Below, piece after piece: positions 11,894 through 22,800 of a DNA stretch of 64,000 nucleotides (positions within the stretch are counted from its first letter, which is position 1; the number at the start of each line of letters is the position of its first letter). The notes beneath the pieces are model-generated. The model was not told the origin of the DNA. It did no database searches and was given only the letters and a program-made list of their open reading frames with translations. Made by a program: the position numbers and the translations under genes. This stretch comes from Rhinopomastus cyanomelas. Its lineage: Eukaryota; Chordata; Aves; Bucerotiformes; Rhinopomastidae. The stretch is taken from NCBI GenBank assembly GCA_013400115.1, contig VXBP01002288.1:300368-364367 (forward strand). The letters are read 5' to 3'.

Positions 11894-12501
11894 TGTCTTG
11901 ACTTAACAGCTGCTCTGAAATGCTGAATGGTCATTGCAATTGCTAAAAAACATATAAAAACCAAAAAAAAGTCTACGTTTTCTTACCCTTTTACTGAAGT
12001 GATGCGTTATATTGCCTTATTTGCCAATGTATGTGCTGCTCTGTCTGTTGTTTCCAGTGAAGTCCACCTTGGAGTTCCTCATGCCTCATACCCTCCTTCA
12101 TCAGATCTAAGCTTTAATTTTATCTGTGTTATTTTCTTACCTTAGAAAATTTTAATTGCATTTGTCAAGGTTTAATTTCGAGTGTATCTTTAGACATTTT
12201 TCATTCTAGATACTAATCACAGTTTAGCATGTTATCAGAGTTCTTCACAAATTGGCCTTCAAACCAGAATTTTTTCTATGCTTTAGCACCTGAAAAAAAC
12301 AAAGGAAAAAACCCAAAATAATCCCCCTCCAATATTGCAGTATAGTTTAAGGATGTGTTTTGAAATATAAATATTCCTCCAGTTTCTATAACTTTTCATT
12401 CTATTTTGATTTGTAATGGAATTGTTCTGAAAATGACAAACGCATTGGGGTAAGCTCTTATCATAAATCCTCACCATCTTCCTCTTAGTTGGGCTCATTA
12501 G
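11894..12501. other. AT-rich sequence, no gene recognised
   Basis: Composition returns to AT-rich after the preceding block. Nothing recognised. Confidence 0.5.
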
Positions 12502-12880
12502 AATCATAGAATCATAGAATCATTACGGATTGGAAGGGACCTCCAAAGATCATCTAGTCCAATCCGCCTGCAACAGCAGGATCACCTAAACCAAGTCACA
12601 CAGGAACCCGCCCAGTCGGGTCTTGAATATCTCCAGTGAGGGAGACTCCACAACCCTCCTGGGCAGCCTGTTCCAGTGCTCTGTCACCCTCACCTTGAAG
12701 AAGTTCCTTCTCAGGTTGATGTGGAACCTCCTATGTTCCAGCTTACAACCATTGCCCCTCGTCCTATCACTACATGACACCGAGAACAGCCCAGTTCCAT
12801 CCTCCTGACACCCACCCCTCAAATATTTGTAGACATTAATGAAGTCACCCCTCAGTCTCCTCTTCTCCAAAAGAGAATGC
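12502..12880 (-). mobile_element. CR1 LINE 3' end and ORF2 C-terminus
   Basis: A minus-strand CR1 with a well preserved tail of about three octamers at the left (AATCATAGAATCATAGAATC). The 3'UTR follows, and the frame 12882-12586 reads LLEKRRLRGDFINVYKYLRG, GLFSVSCSDRTRGNGCKLEH, EHWNRLPRRVVESPSLEIFK. The good tail and nearly uninterrupted frame suggest a fairly young copy. The 5' truncation is next to an A-rich stretch at 12880-12892. Confidence 0.93.
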
Positions 12881-15329
12881 AAAGAAAAAAAAAGTGGCTA
12901 AATATTTTCATTATCATACACATACATTCCCTGTTTGCCTTCATGATGTGGCAAAGCTGGCATTACTCAGACTTCCAGCTAATCATCACAGGGAAATATG
13001 ATATAGTTTTGTATCAATAGGACAGCTAGATTTTGATCCAGGATACCCAAAGATATTGTGCAGTATCTGTCATGGAAGATTTTCAAGATGGAACTGTATA
13101 AATCCCTGAGTAACTTAGCCTGATCTGAAAGATCACCCTCTTTTGAACAGAGAGACCTCTTGGAGCCCATTTTTACCTGCTTTATTCTATCCTTATAGGA
13201 TTCAATGATTGACTAATGACAGAGTGTCCTAGGACAAGGCATGATTAGATTTCATTTAAAATTCCCCACACTTTTTGAGATGTGCTCCACTACAATATTA
13301 TGTAAGGTATAGAGCAGTGTTGGGAGGATAAATGCATTAAAGATCAGTAAGTACTCAGATACTGTGTTAACAGAGGCCCTATAAGTATCTCAGAGAGATT
13401 CAGAGCCCTAAAACGCTATTAATGAATTGTATTGATCTCCCTTTAATTTCTGAAATGAAGCCGTTATAATAAAGCCTGGCTTCCCTCTGACCTTTATCTA
13501 AAGTGGTAGTTATAAACACTAACTTACACTTATTTTATTCTTTCTTGGAAAGGAAAATAGTGCAAACTACTCTATCTAGTCTGGGTTAGATGTTCCCTCT
13601 TCTGCTTCTTTTCTCTTTCCGTGGATTTGTACATAGCTAAACCATATAAAACTATTTTACAAAAAAAAAAATCAATTGATAGAATGATTAACAGAGTATA
13701 TTTAATTTGAGACTGGAGCTTGAACGTACTGAAATAATTTACAGCTAATCATCTATGTCTATGGTCAACAATAATTAAGTATTTGAAATGGTAAAGACAG
13801 CCTGGTGGGGATTCCAGTTGTTGATAGCTTAGGTTTTCTTTATGAATATTTTATAACTTACAGAAGAATATGAAAGACCTTAAGTTTCAGTCATATCCAT
13901 TAAGGCAGATTTTTAAAAATCACCTCAATTCTTTGCCTGACACTATATTTCCAAAAAATAATCTGCCTATGTGCAGATACACCCAGACCTGGTAATAAAG
14001 GGAAACTCAAGGATTAATTGAAAGTGAAACCTTTTCAAGACCGCAGATATATTCCTTCTTCACACCCACAAGTGCAGTTGAAATCAGCAGCCATTACCTA
14101 AAAATACAGAAAAGAAAAATGATAACATAAAGGAAAAGGGAAGGCAAAAGAAGGAAAAAAGGGGAGGGGAAGAGAGGGGAGGGGAGAAAAAGAAAAGGAA
14201 AAATAGTGTTTCAGACTGCCACCTCCTCAAGTATTTTGTGCACTCAGGGGTTACATCAGTCACTGAATTTGTGGTCTTTTTTGTCTGATGAGTTTGATTT
14301 TTTTTCTAGCTCTCAGAGAGTGCTCTAAGAATCAAACTATATAGCCAAGCTAGGAGGCAGAGATAGAGCCAGTCTCTCTTGAGAAACATGCCTCTTTGTA
14401 CTGAAGAATTAGTCGTGCCAGATGCCAAGAACAGCAAGTATAGTTTCCTACTAGGACAAGCTTAATGACATAGATATGGCATGATACCTATTTGAGTGTT
14501 TTCTGAAATGGCAGTTAACTAATTTACTTGTTGACTGTTTTATATGAAATGCACAGACAACAGCCTTGGCAGATTGCTATCCTCCTTCCCTTATTAATAC
14601 AAGAATACTTTTGCTCCTCTTTGAAATATACTCACTTCCACTCATCTGAAATGAATGCAGAGTTCAGAGATGAAAGGAAATGGCTTCTCAAGGAAGAACA
14701 GTCTTCCTATTACTTCTTCTTTCTAATTAAGTTATGACTTATTGTTTAGAACTTTCATTTAAAAGACAACTTGTATCCTATCAGGAAAAGGTAATTATTG
14801 AATGTAGACCTTCCACATCTTCCGTGCTTCATTAACTTGACACCACGGATGAAAGGAGAGGGTCAGCATTCCACAAGATTGTTTGATTGAAGGAAAGATT
14901 TTATCTAGATTTTGAAAGAAATAAGAAAGCTTGTGAAACCCTTAGGGGCTGAGAATTCTTCTTTGAAAATAAAGAGCTTTGCTGCCCACAAAGATGATTA
15001 AATCTCCAGATTCCCCAAAAGATTAGCAAGAGCATTCATTTCTCTTTAGGTAGCTAAAAATTAGGAGTGTACATGAAGAAATGACCATTCCTCTGGAGAT
15101 TCAACATTAACTCAGAATAGCCATGTCTTGGCCTGACCTGTCTCTGTTCCATGAAAGAGAGTAGATGTGCTCCTTGCAGTTTGTGGGTTCTTCCTATTTG
15201 TTTTGGGGTTGTTATTTCTGACATGCCCATAATCACTTAGCCATATAGAGCAATCCAAATGCCCTGCCAGCAACAGAACAGATCAAGGCTGACTTACAGA
15301 CAGCTTCATGCCCCAAGAAATATCTGTTA
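12881..15329. other. Unique AT-rich sequence with a purine tract
   Basis: No gene or interspersed repeat recognised apart from the purine tract at 14129-14204, listed separately. Short reading frames only. Confidence 0.5.
14129..14204 (+). repeat. Polypurine tract with G-quadruplex motif
   Basis: About 76 bases are almost entirely A and G, with a single C interruption near the start. At 14161-14184 four GGGG runs are separated by A, AAGAGA and A, which satisfies the usual four-run G-quadruplex pattern with short loops. As a homopurine-homopyrimidine tract it could also form triplex (H-DNA). It is a simple-sequence feature with no gene nearby. Confidence 0.85.
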
Positions 15330-15690
15330 AACAAACTAGTCTCAGTTTATAAGGAGCACAACCCATTCAGGTGTAGTCACGTAAATTTCTGTTCTCCAGC
15401 CTATAGTCTCCACACTACAGTGCCAAAAGCTGAGGAGGAGTGACAGCCCATAGTAGCTATAAACCCCTTTGGTCAGTCACAGCCACATGCCTCAGCTATG
15501 TCCCCTGCCAGCTGCATCTGCAACCCCAGCAAAAAAATAGAAAATGCCTTGATGCTGCATAACACCTGCTCGGCAATTACTAAAACATAGTACCAGTGTT
15601 ACCAGGGATATTTCCATCAGAAATCTGAATCATAGCACACATGAACCGCTGTGCAGAAAATTAACTGTATCCCAACCAAGACCGGCGTGA
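15330..15690 (-). mobile_element. Decayed ERVL-like solo LTR, minus strand (partial)
   Basis: Read on the minus strand, the right end corresponds to the start of an avian ERVL-type LTR: a degraded TG...GGTTTTGG start, then a segment equivalent to GATAGAGTTAATTTTC. Farther left, CCCTTTGGTCAG and flanking sequence match the U3 of the LTRs at 44965-45482 and 50547-53068. Identity is low. The left (U5) part is not recognisable, so the left boundary is a guess. No internal retroviral coding sequence is attached. Confidence 0.5.
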
Positions 15691-18600
15691 TTATTTAGAG
15701 TCTGAAATGTTTCTATTTGAGACTAATCCACGCTATACTTTTGTTCAGGCCTTTTCCTCGGGATTCACTCACTTGTAACACTGAGGGTTTTGTCAGTTTT
15801 TTCAATTCTGTTTCCCAAGTTTCTATGATAGTTCAAGTAAGTACTAATATTATGGTTAAAACTTGTCTTTCCAAACAGGTTTTGGCAGCAGATCTTCATC
15901 ATTATATTCATTTGCTATCAAGCATAAATATCCAAGCTCTTCATTTTTTCATTCATTGCTTTGTATCTGTCAAGAATTTTATATCCTGAGACAAAATTTT
16001 TTAAAGTGTTAATGCACCAAAATAAAACAAACCAAGGCACCAAAACAAACACTCACTTGTGAATTACCCCACATAAAAACCTCACACAAAGACATATGGA
16101 GATTAACCATATGTTGTTACATAACTGAGCCAAACTGAAGCTTCCAGTCCCTCAAAGCGGGGTTCTTCCCTTTGAGGAAACAGCAGACTTCCAGGTGGTC
16201 TTCTTCTTGTGGAAACATTGGGTCCATGAAGTTCATCCACACGTCCCTCAATGTCAGTATGCATTTTAAAGTACAGTTCTCTGTTCTGTGTGCTTCTAGA
16301 CCAGTCCTCCATTCCCAAAATGGCAATTCATGTGGCCATGAACAATGGAAGAACTGTCTCCATTCCAGCAAACCATGCAATTTAGTTGAAACCTTTCTTG
16401 AGGTACCACTGTCTCACTCTATTCACCATGTTTCCCAGACAAAATAGCTATCACCTTCAGCACTCAACAGTCCTCTCCAAAACACAGACAAGAAGTTAAG
16501 TAAAAAAACAAAGAGAAGCCAGAAACCTGAAACCAGAAGCATCTAAGCCATCATTCCAATTTTGCAGAGCCAGAAACTTTCACAAGTTGTCATAGCAACT
16601 TCCAAGACACCTGATCATATTTCAAAATACAATAATCTAAACTTGTGTATGGTAGAATTTTTCTCTGAGTTTGGTTCTGAACCTGTGAAATACTTAGTTT
16701 AACTGACCTTCTTTACTCTAATGATGTAAGTGAGGATTCAAATCATTGAGTACTTTATTGGTTTAGACCTGTTCAATTCTCTAATCTGAAAAGATTACTT
16801 CCAGTCACACATGGTCAGCAGGGTGTGAGCCTTTCTAACATACTCTTTTAGACAAGTTTCAAATATCTGACTTCTTCCAGCCCTCTTATATCTATAAGAT
16901 TTCTCTTTCCTGGTACAAAGCAAATACTCAATAGGTCTCAAAACAATTTTCCTTCTTTTATACGGTGTTTTGTTTGCTTTACAGTGAGAGTAAGTTCTAG
17001 TATTATGATTCACCATGTGATCTTGCACTGTTTTTGTTAATTATACAGTGAGATGATCACAAGCTGAGTGTTGTAAAAGAGATGAAGTGAACCAATGCCT
17101 TAAGCCAAGGCTGCATTCCCTGGGTTGCTGTTCATATGGATAATAGCATTACCAAAATATAAAACCAACAGCAGGTATTTCTTTGGTCCATGGTAGAGAA
17201 CAATAAAACCCAAGTGCTGCTGGAGCAGAGAATGCTGATATGAAATAAATGCAAAAACAAAAAGCTTCAATGGCACGTCCAGCAAGTTGCCAGTAAAGCT
17301 ATCTGACCTCTAAGGCAACATGAAAAAAAATATTATAAGAAAAGAACAAATGAAAAGTTCAGAATTCACAGAGAGCACACCTGCAGAAATGGCATTACTA
17401 AAACCAGGAAACACAGAAAAAGGTAAATGTAGAAATAATATCACAAAACCAGGTGTGCTCGTGTGGGGAAAGGAGGCTTTAGCAAAAATTGATGTCTTTA
17501 GTTAATTTTTCAATAATCCAAATAAATAAATAGAGTACTTGCAATAAGACAATCCAACACAAAATTATAAGTAAGCATGGAATTCTTGTGTGGAGATGGA
17601 ATGCAACAGAAAGGAGTTAGAAGAAATTATAGGAATAGTTAGTTAAATCTATTTCTTTCAATGACAATACATCCTGAGCTATTTTCAGAGATTTTATATG
17701 GAAACCACTACTCAGGTTCTTCTCCCCCTTCTTTAAAACACAGAGAAATCACCCATTAAAATACATGCATATGAAACGTACAAAGAATCGCCTTTCCAGT
17801 ATATCACAAAACAATATGCAAAAGGACAACTCAATGACTGGAAAATATGCAGTCAGCGAGTAATGTATTCAGATGCACAAAGAAATAAGGGGGAATGTCT
17901 AGAGAAAGTTAGTTACATTTAAATCTGATGTCAGTGCAGCCCTTCCCAGTGTAAACATGGGAATTTTGACCAACTGCTCCACCAGCAGCACCCCAGCTAA
18001 CCACTACAGGAGTATCCTGAAAACCCTCCTTGGCAAAATAGTCTGCATGCTACAAGTGGGGACCTCCAGGTACAGGCATGTGACCCTGAAGAACAGCAGG
18101 TTGGACCTCTGGGTGCATGTGTGCATCCTCTGTGGGACTTTTTCACCTGTCATGTACATCAGAGGTTGCAGGGAGCAGCATGGGGCCATGTGGTCCTGGA
18201 GCATCTGCATTACCTGTGGAAGGGGGTGTATGTAGGGACTACACCCTACATAGACAGGGATGTTAGTAACCCATGCAGTCTGTGAGGTGTGTATTGGAGG
18301 GGTGCCATGTCGGTGGTGGATGGGTAGCCAAGTCAATATGGATACAGGTATGATTAGAATGTCTCAGGATTTATTTTAAAAGGTTGCTTAGAAATGTGTA
18401 GGTGTCCACTAATGTTCTGCATGTAGTATTGTGGTTTGTCAGTTGTCTTGCTGATACTGATCCTGAACACATAATTCACTGTTTACAAGTTAATTACATG
18501 CTGTTAATTAATCAATACACTGCCTCAATCCTATTCAGATTTCAACTAACTGAACTGAGCAGTTTTACTCTGTGACAGGCATCACAGTGTTGTTTTATAC

Positions 18601-18861
18601 TTGTGGATTTTGAGTTTCTGTTTTTCAGTAGAGGGAAAATTGAATTTGATTTCACACTGAACCAATTAAAAACTGTGAGAAAAGATAGTAGGGTGCCTAG
18701 TCCAGACTGACACATGGGCATGGTTTATCAATCTGGCCTCAAAACTCTGCAAACACATTTTTGTGATTCTGGCATGACCTCAGCCAGAATAAACTTGAAT
18801 CTGTACAACATTCCAGCAAAACAAGACTTTGTTTGCTTCTTGCTTGTCATATTTTCTAGCT
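15691..18861. other. Unique sequence with two oddities
   Basis: Mostly AT-rich without a gene I recognise. Two local features stand out: overlapping open frames on both strands at 16103-16447, and a GC-richer block at about 17940-18335 with an 8-bp perfect hairpin. Both are described in the findings. Confidence 0.45.
17940..18335. other. GC-richer orphan block with a hairpin
   Basis: This block is clearly richer in G and C than the flanks and carries open frames on both strands: plus 17957-18235 (92 codons) and minus 18336-18004 (110 codons). Neither has a domain I recognise. At 18230-18237 and 18244-18251 ATGTAGGG and CCCTACAT form a perfect 8-bp stem with a 6-nt loop. It may be a fragment of a repeat or pseudogene that I cannot name. 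Confidence 0.3.
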
Positions 18862-18938
18862 GTTAGGCACTAGAAGAAAGGCTTGGACTTGATGACCTTG
18901 GAGGTCCTTTCCAGCCATGATGATTCTATGATTCTATA
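18862..18938 (+). mobile_element. Short CR1 LINE tail, plus strand
   Basis: About 75 bp of CR1 3'UTR: GGCTTGGACTTGATGACCTT, GGAGGTCCTTTCCAGCC, then two octamers ending GATTCTATGATTCTAT. This very short 5'-truncated copy belongs to the same 3'-end type as 8561-8858. The next CR1 (19072) faces it, so the two tails converge. Confidence 0.9.
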
Positions 18939-19071
18939 TTAAAAAGTAGCTGGTAGAAGCTTCATATTCTGTGGATACAAATGCAGAACAAAATCAATGA
19001 GAATGCCTGATCTGTCCTGCAGTCAAGAGGAAGATTAGACCATTTTGTTGCCAGAAGTATACTACATTAGA

Positions 19072-19298
19072 GAATCATAGAATCACAGAACATTAGGGAT
19101 TGGCAGGGACCTTGAAAGATCATCTAGTCAAATCTACCTAGACCAAGTCTCACAGGAACATATCCAGGCGGGTCTTAAACATCTACAGAGAAGGAGACTC
19201 CACAACGCCCCTGGGCAGCCTGTTCCAGTGTTCCATCACTCTCACTGGGAAGAAGTTTGTTCTGATATTTATATGGAACCTCCTATGTTTCAGAACTG
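19072..19298 (-). mobile_element. CR1 LINE 3'-end fragment
   Basis: The left end carries two to three octamers (AGAATCATAGAATCACAGAA), followed by the TTAGGGATTGGCAGGGACCT block, then 3'UTR and the last part of ORF2 up to the CCTCCTATGTTTCAG motif. 5'-truncated at about 19298. Confidence 0.92.
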
Positions 19299-20475
19299 AG
19301 GATTTAAAACTTTTCTATCAGATGGCTCAATGAAATTTGTCCTGAAATACTTAGATGACAAAGTATAGCATTCTCAGTGCTGTGTAGGCTGCACTCGAAA
19401 ACCGTTAAATTATATATTGCTCAGAAAGACACTTTGCTTAAAAACTGGCAAAAATCATTCTGGGCAGTGAACTATAGCAAACACATGCGCACTTCATATG
19501 CTGTTATTGTAGACTCTGTGTGTCCAACAGCTGTAAGAAGTTTTAGAAATCAGAGAGGCTGTATCAAGTCAAATTCTAATAGGGCCTCTTCTGGATCTGC
19601 TACTGCTCAATGTTTTCAGTAGTGTCTGGTATGTACAGGAACTACCTAACAGCACTTCCTTAGGTCCCCTAAGTGGTCAAGATCTCTTATTAAAGAACAT
19701 GTACTGATTGAGTATCTTCCTTCCCTGGTTTACATACTGGAGAAACAGTTCAGAATTTTCTTGAGAAGCTAGAGGAGTGGTCTAAAAAATAAATTGAAAA
19801 AACATTATGTACAATTTACTCAGATAGTTAAAAAGCAATATAATTTTTACTATATAAAATAGTTCTTCCATTTTCCTTAGTGCTGCATACTGTGTTCAGG
19901 CTCAGCAAGCACACTGAGCCTCATTTTCTGAACTGCATTTCAGGAAAACTGGAGATCAGTTTCAAAGGAAGCTAAAGGAGACCAACTGGGAATTATCAGT
20001 GATGTAGAAAGCAAGACTGATAAGGAGAGTTTGAAACAGTTGAGGTAGGTTAGCTTATGCAATAGAAGAACTGAGAACAGACATAATATTGTAAAGACTA
20101 GCTGTGGAGAGTAAAGGACTAGAATGTTCATGTCCCTTATGGTTACAGAAAGGGTAATGGGTTTAAGTTGGTTCAATAGAGATTCAGTTTCAACTGAAGT
20201 TCAGGCAGTCAAGAACAGTTGTTCTTGTATTGGAGCTGCAGTCCAGTGTTTTGTTGACCACACAGCTTTTCTGGATCACATGTAATTCAGAAGTAACAAA
20301 AACCTTCCATTCGTTGCAGTCTTTCCCTTATCTGGACTGCATTTTCCGTTCCATTTGCCATAGTGCTCTGCTGAAGTGCCTGAAATACTTAGCCATAGAT
20401 ATCTTCTTGCAACAAGGAATCCATGCTCAGGTGGCCAGAGGCACCTGTGGACACAGGTTTCTCCATTAAGGCAAC
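19299..20475. other. AT-rich sequence, no gene recognised
   Basis: Short frames on both strands, no recognised domain or repeat. Confidence 0.5.
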
Positions 20476-20640
20476 TGTAATGGTTTGGCAAGGCAATCAT
20501 CAGACATAGTCTCTCATGAGAGGACTGTGAAAACCAGAAGGATTAAGTGGAAAGGAAAGTTTATTTCCTAAGAGATAGTGGAGCCTCTTCTATCTTCTGA
20601 CAAGGGTACTCAAGGAAACCATGTTAACAAGGACAGGAAT
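20476..20640 (-). mobile_element. Possible LTR 3' end, minus strand
   Basis: On the minus strand this ends in CCTTGCCAAACCATTACA, resembling the AAACCATGACA-type 3' end of avian LTRs, and there is an AATAAA motif about 85 bases upstream (plus strand TTTATT at 20560-20565). That spacing would fit a U5. No R or U3 region is recognisable farther right and no target duplication was found. Weak call; the right boundary is arbitrary. Confidence 0.25.
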
Positions 20641-22195
20641 TAAAAATGTAATGTCACTGACATAAAGGTTTCCATTACTGTTTCTGAAATAACAGAAATA
20701 TTGTGAAAGAATTTGTGTTCATGTGTGAATTACAGCTCTTCCATTAGAGAGTTAGTACAGTAACCTGCAAGATTGGAGGTTATAGCGTCTCACCATCTTA
20801 TTATATGAAAGAGAACTGTATTTTATAATAGATAAAGTGCAAGCTGATAAAAACTGAGTGGGCTAATAATAAGAAATTATATTTAATATCAAGGAAAATG
20901 TAGAAGCATAAAATAGTGGCTCTTTAAATGAGGGAAAACTATGAGTTGAGAAAAGGTGAATGGAAAAACCTTGATATTTTATCAACTGAGACATGCAGAA
21001 TGGTATCATAAGGCTGGTTTCTAGCCTTGAAACCACATACAAATTACCCTTTTATATTCAGTGTCATTCTCTTGGTTTGTAGCTTGCCATGTCTGGGTAA
21101 ATTAGCTTTCAAAAACATTGCAGTACTGCTATTCGGCGTATAGGCTAACCATGTCACAAGGTGATGTACTGCGCTTCCACTGTGGTATCTACTGATTTAA
21201 ATCAGTGAGTTATACAGTATTTGATACCTTTAATAGAGTGGCATGTTCTGCTGTTTGCAATAGTTATGTATTTGCTGTGTAGTTATAGCAGAATATTTTA
21301 CTGAAGTAAAGCACACATAGGACTGAGGAAATGAATTTTACAAATAAATATTCACTCATGCACAGCACCCGTAATGTTGGAAAATAATACTGTGATAGAA
21401 AAATCCAGGTTCCCTTCATACCAATGATAATCGTGACCCATAGCCTCTGATTCTAAATCTTACTTTATTCTAGTTCATTGAATATCTGGTGATTTTCCTA
21501 AGGACTAATTTAAAGTATTTTCACAGTATTCTCCTCTGGGTTAACCAATCTCTAAATTCTGAAATATGTGGGAAAAGATGATTACATTTTTCACAGTTTA
21601 GCTACAGCAGTGAAGCAGCTGTAGCTGTTTTCTTTGATCAGACTTGATCCAACAGCAACATACAGGTCTAGATTAGTGTCATCCCTTAGATGATAAGGGT
21701 ATGTTAGGGGTAAGCACCCATTACATTTGAACTCATCTCCACTCTCTTTCCACAAGCAGGACAATTTCTAGTTGCAGAATAAGAGTATCTATGATGTCCT
21801 GGTGTGTCCTCTTCTGGCTTAATACATCATGGCACTGGGATATCTACATTAGATGAAGAAAGATGGAAGGTGAGGTGCACTGCTGTTACCAATTAATAGA
21901 GAGACAGATGCATTAATAAGGGATGGAAATAATGACATAAAACTAAAGAAAGTGATGTCAGCTAGTTTTGCAGTGATTACTTCGGCCAGAGTCGCAGTAG
22001 CATTAAAGCATGTAATCAACACTAATTTCAATCAGAGCAGTTGAATAGCTCTGGAGATACGAGTTTCAATACTTTAAATAACCCTGGAAGTATGGACCAT
22101 TGTTCACATTTTGCTACATGTCTCACACACATTTTTCTTCTTTCTTGTTTTCATAGTAATTTTTCCTGTCTTATAATATATTTTGTGATAATATA
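20641..22195. other. AT-rich sequence, no gene recognised
   Basis: No repeat recognised. A perfect 16-bp palindrome, ACTGATTTAAATCAGT, lies at 21191-21206; palindromes of this length can arise by chance in AT-rich DNA. Confidence 0.5.
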
Positions 22196-22378
22196 ATACA
22201 GAATCAGCTGAGGCTGGCATGGACCCCTGGACATCACTTAATCAAATACTTCTGGTCAGAGAGGGATCACTTAGAGCAGATTGCCCGCAACTGTATTCAG
22301 TCAGCTTTGGAATATTTCTTCATATCTGGGTAACCTGTTCCAGCATTTGACTACCTGAACCCTGTCTTCTCATCATGT
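22196..22378 (-). mobile_element. Diverged CR1 LINE 3'-end fragment
   Basis: A highly diverged minus-strand CR1 3' end: a degraded AATACAGAATCA tail, AGGCTGGCATGGACCCCTGG, then AACCTGTTCCAGCATTTGAC. It abuts the left end of the LTR remnant that starts near 22380. Confidence 0.7.
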
Positions 22379-22379
22379 G

Positions 22380-22800
22380 TTGATTCTAGGCCACTAATGA
22401 GATTAATTACAAATGCTCTCTACTACCCTCTCTCCCTCCCCAAATAAAGAGGAAGATGGGAATAAGGGTGAAAACTACAATAACTTTAATGAAAACAACA
22501 ATAATATGAAACATATACAAAATCAAAACCAAACACAACCACCCTGCTTGCAATTACATCACTGTCACCACTGATGCAGTTGCTGAAGAAGTACCAGACT
22601 CAGTGGCAGAAGAAAGCTGGATTCAGGATGCACATATTCAGTACAGAAGGCACAGTGGATGGAGTCTTTCTTGGATGCTGGCCATTGAAGAAGAGAGACA
22701 GTGAGGGGAATGGGCAAGAGAATAAGAGGTGGGTGAGACAAAGAGGAAGAACTGAGCTCCTTGTGGTCCCTCAGCTTTACACCCAATACAACATATACAC
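22380..22800 (-). mobile_element. ERVL-like LTR, U5/R part (split by CR1)
   Basis: Read on the minus strand this resembles the R-U5 half of an avian ERVL-type LTR. It has an ATTAAA poly(A) signal (plus strand TTTAAT at 22485-22490) flanked by AACAACAATAATATGAAAC and CAATTACATCACTGTCACC. At the right it stops in the segment just 5' of the U3 motif at the start of a CR1 tail (22801), and U3 resumes at about 24828. The two halves plus the CR1 between them are best read as one solo LTR with a later CR1 insertion. The left boundary is uncertain. Confidence 0.55.

Noticed and set aside
21191..21206. 16-bp perfect palindrome ACTGATTTAAATCAGT
   Set aside because: Composed mainly of A and T with no flanking structure; not convincing as a binding or insertion site.
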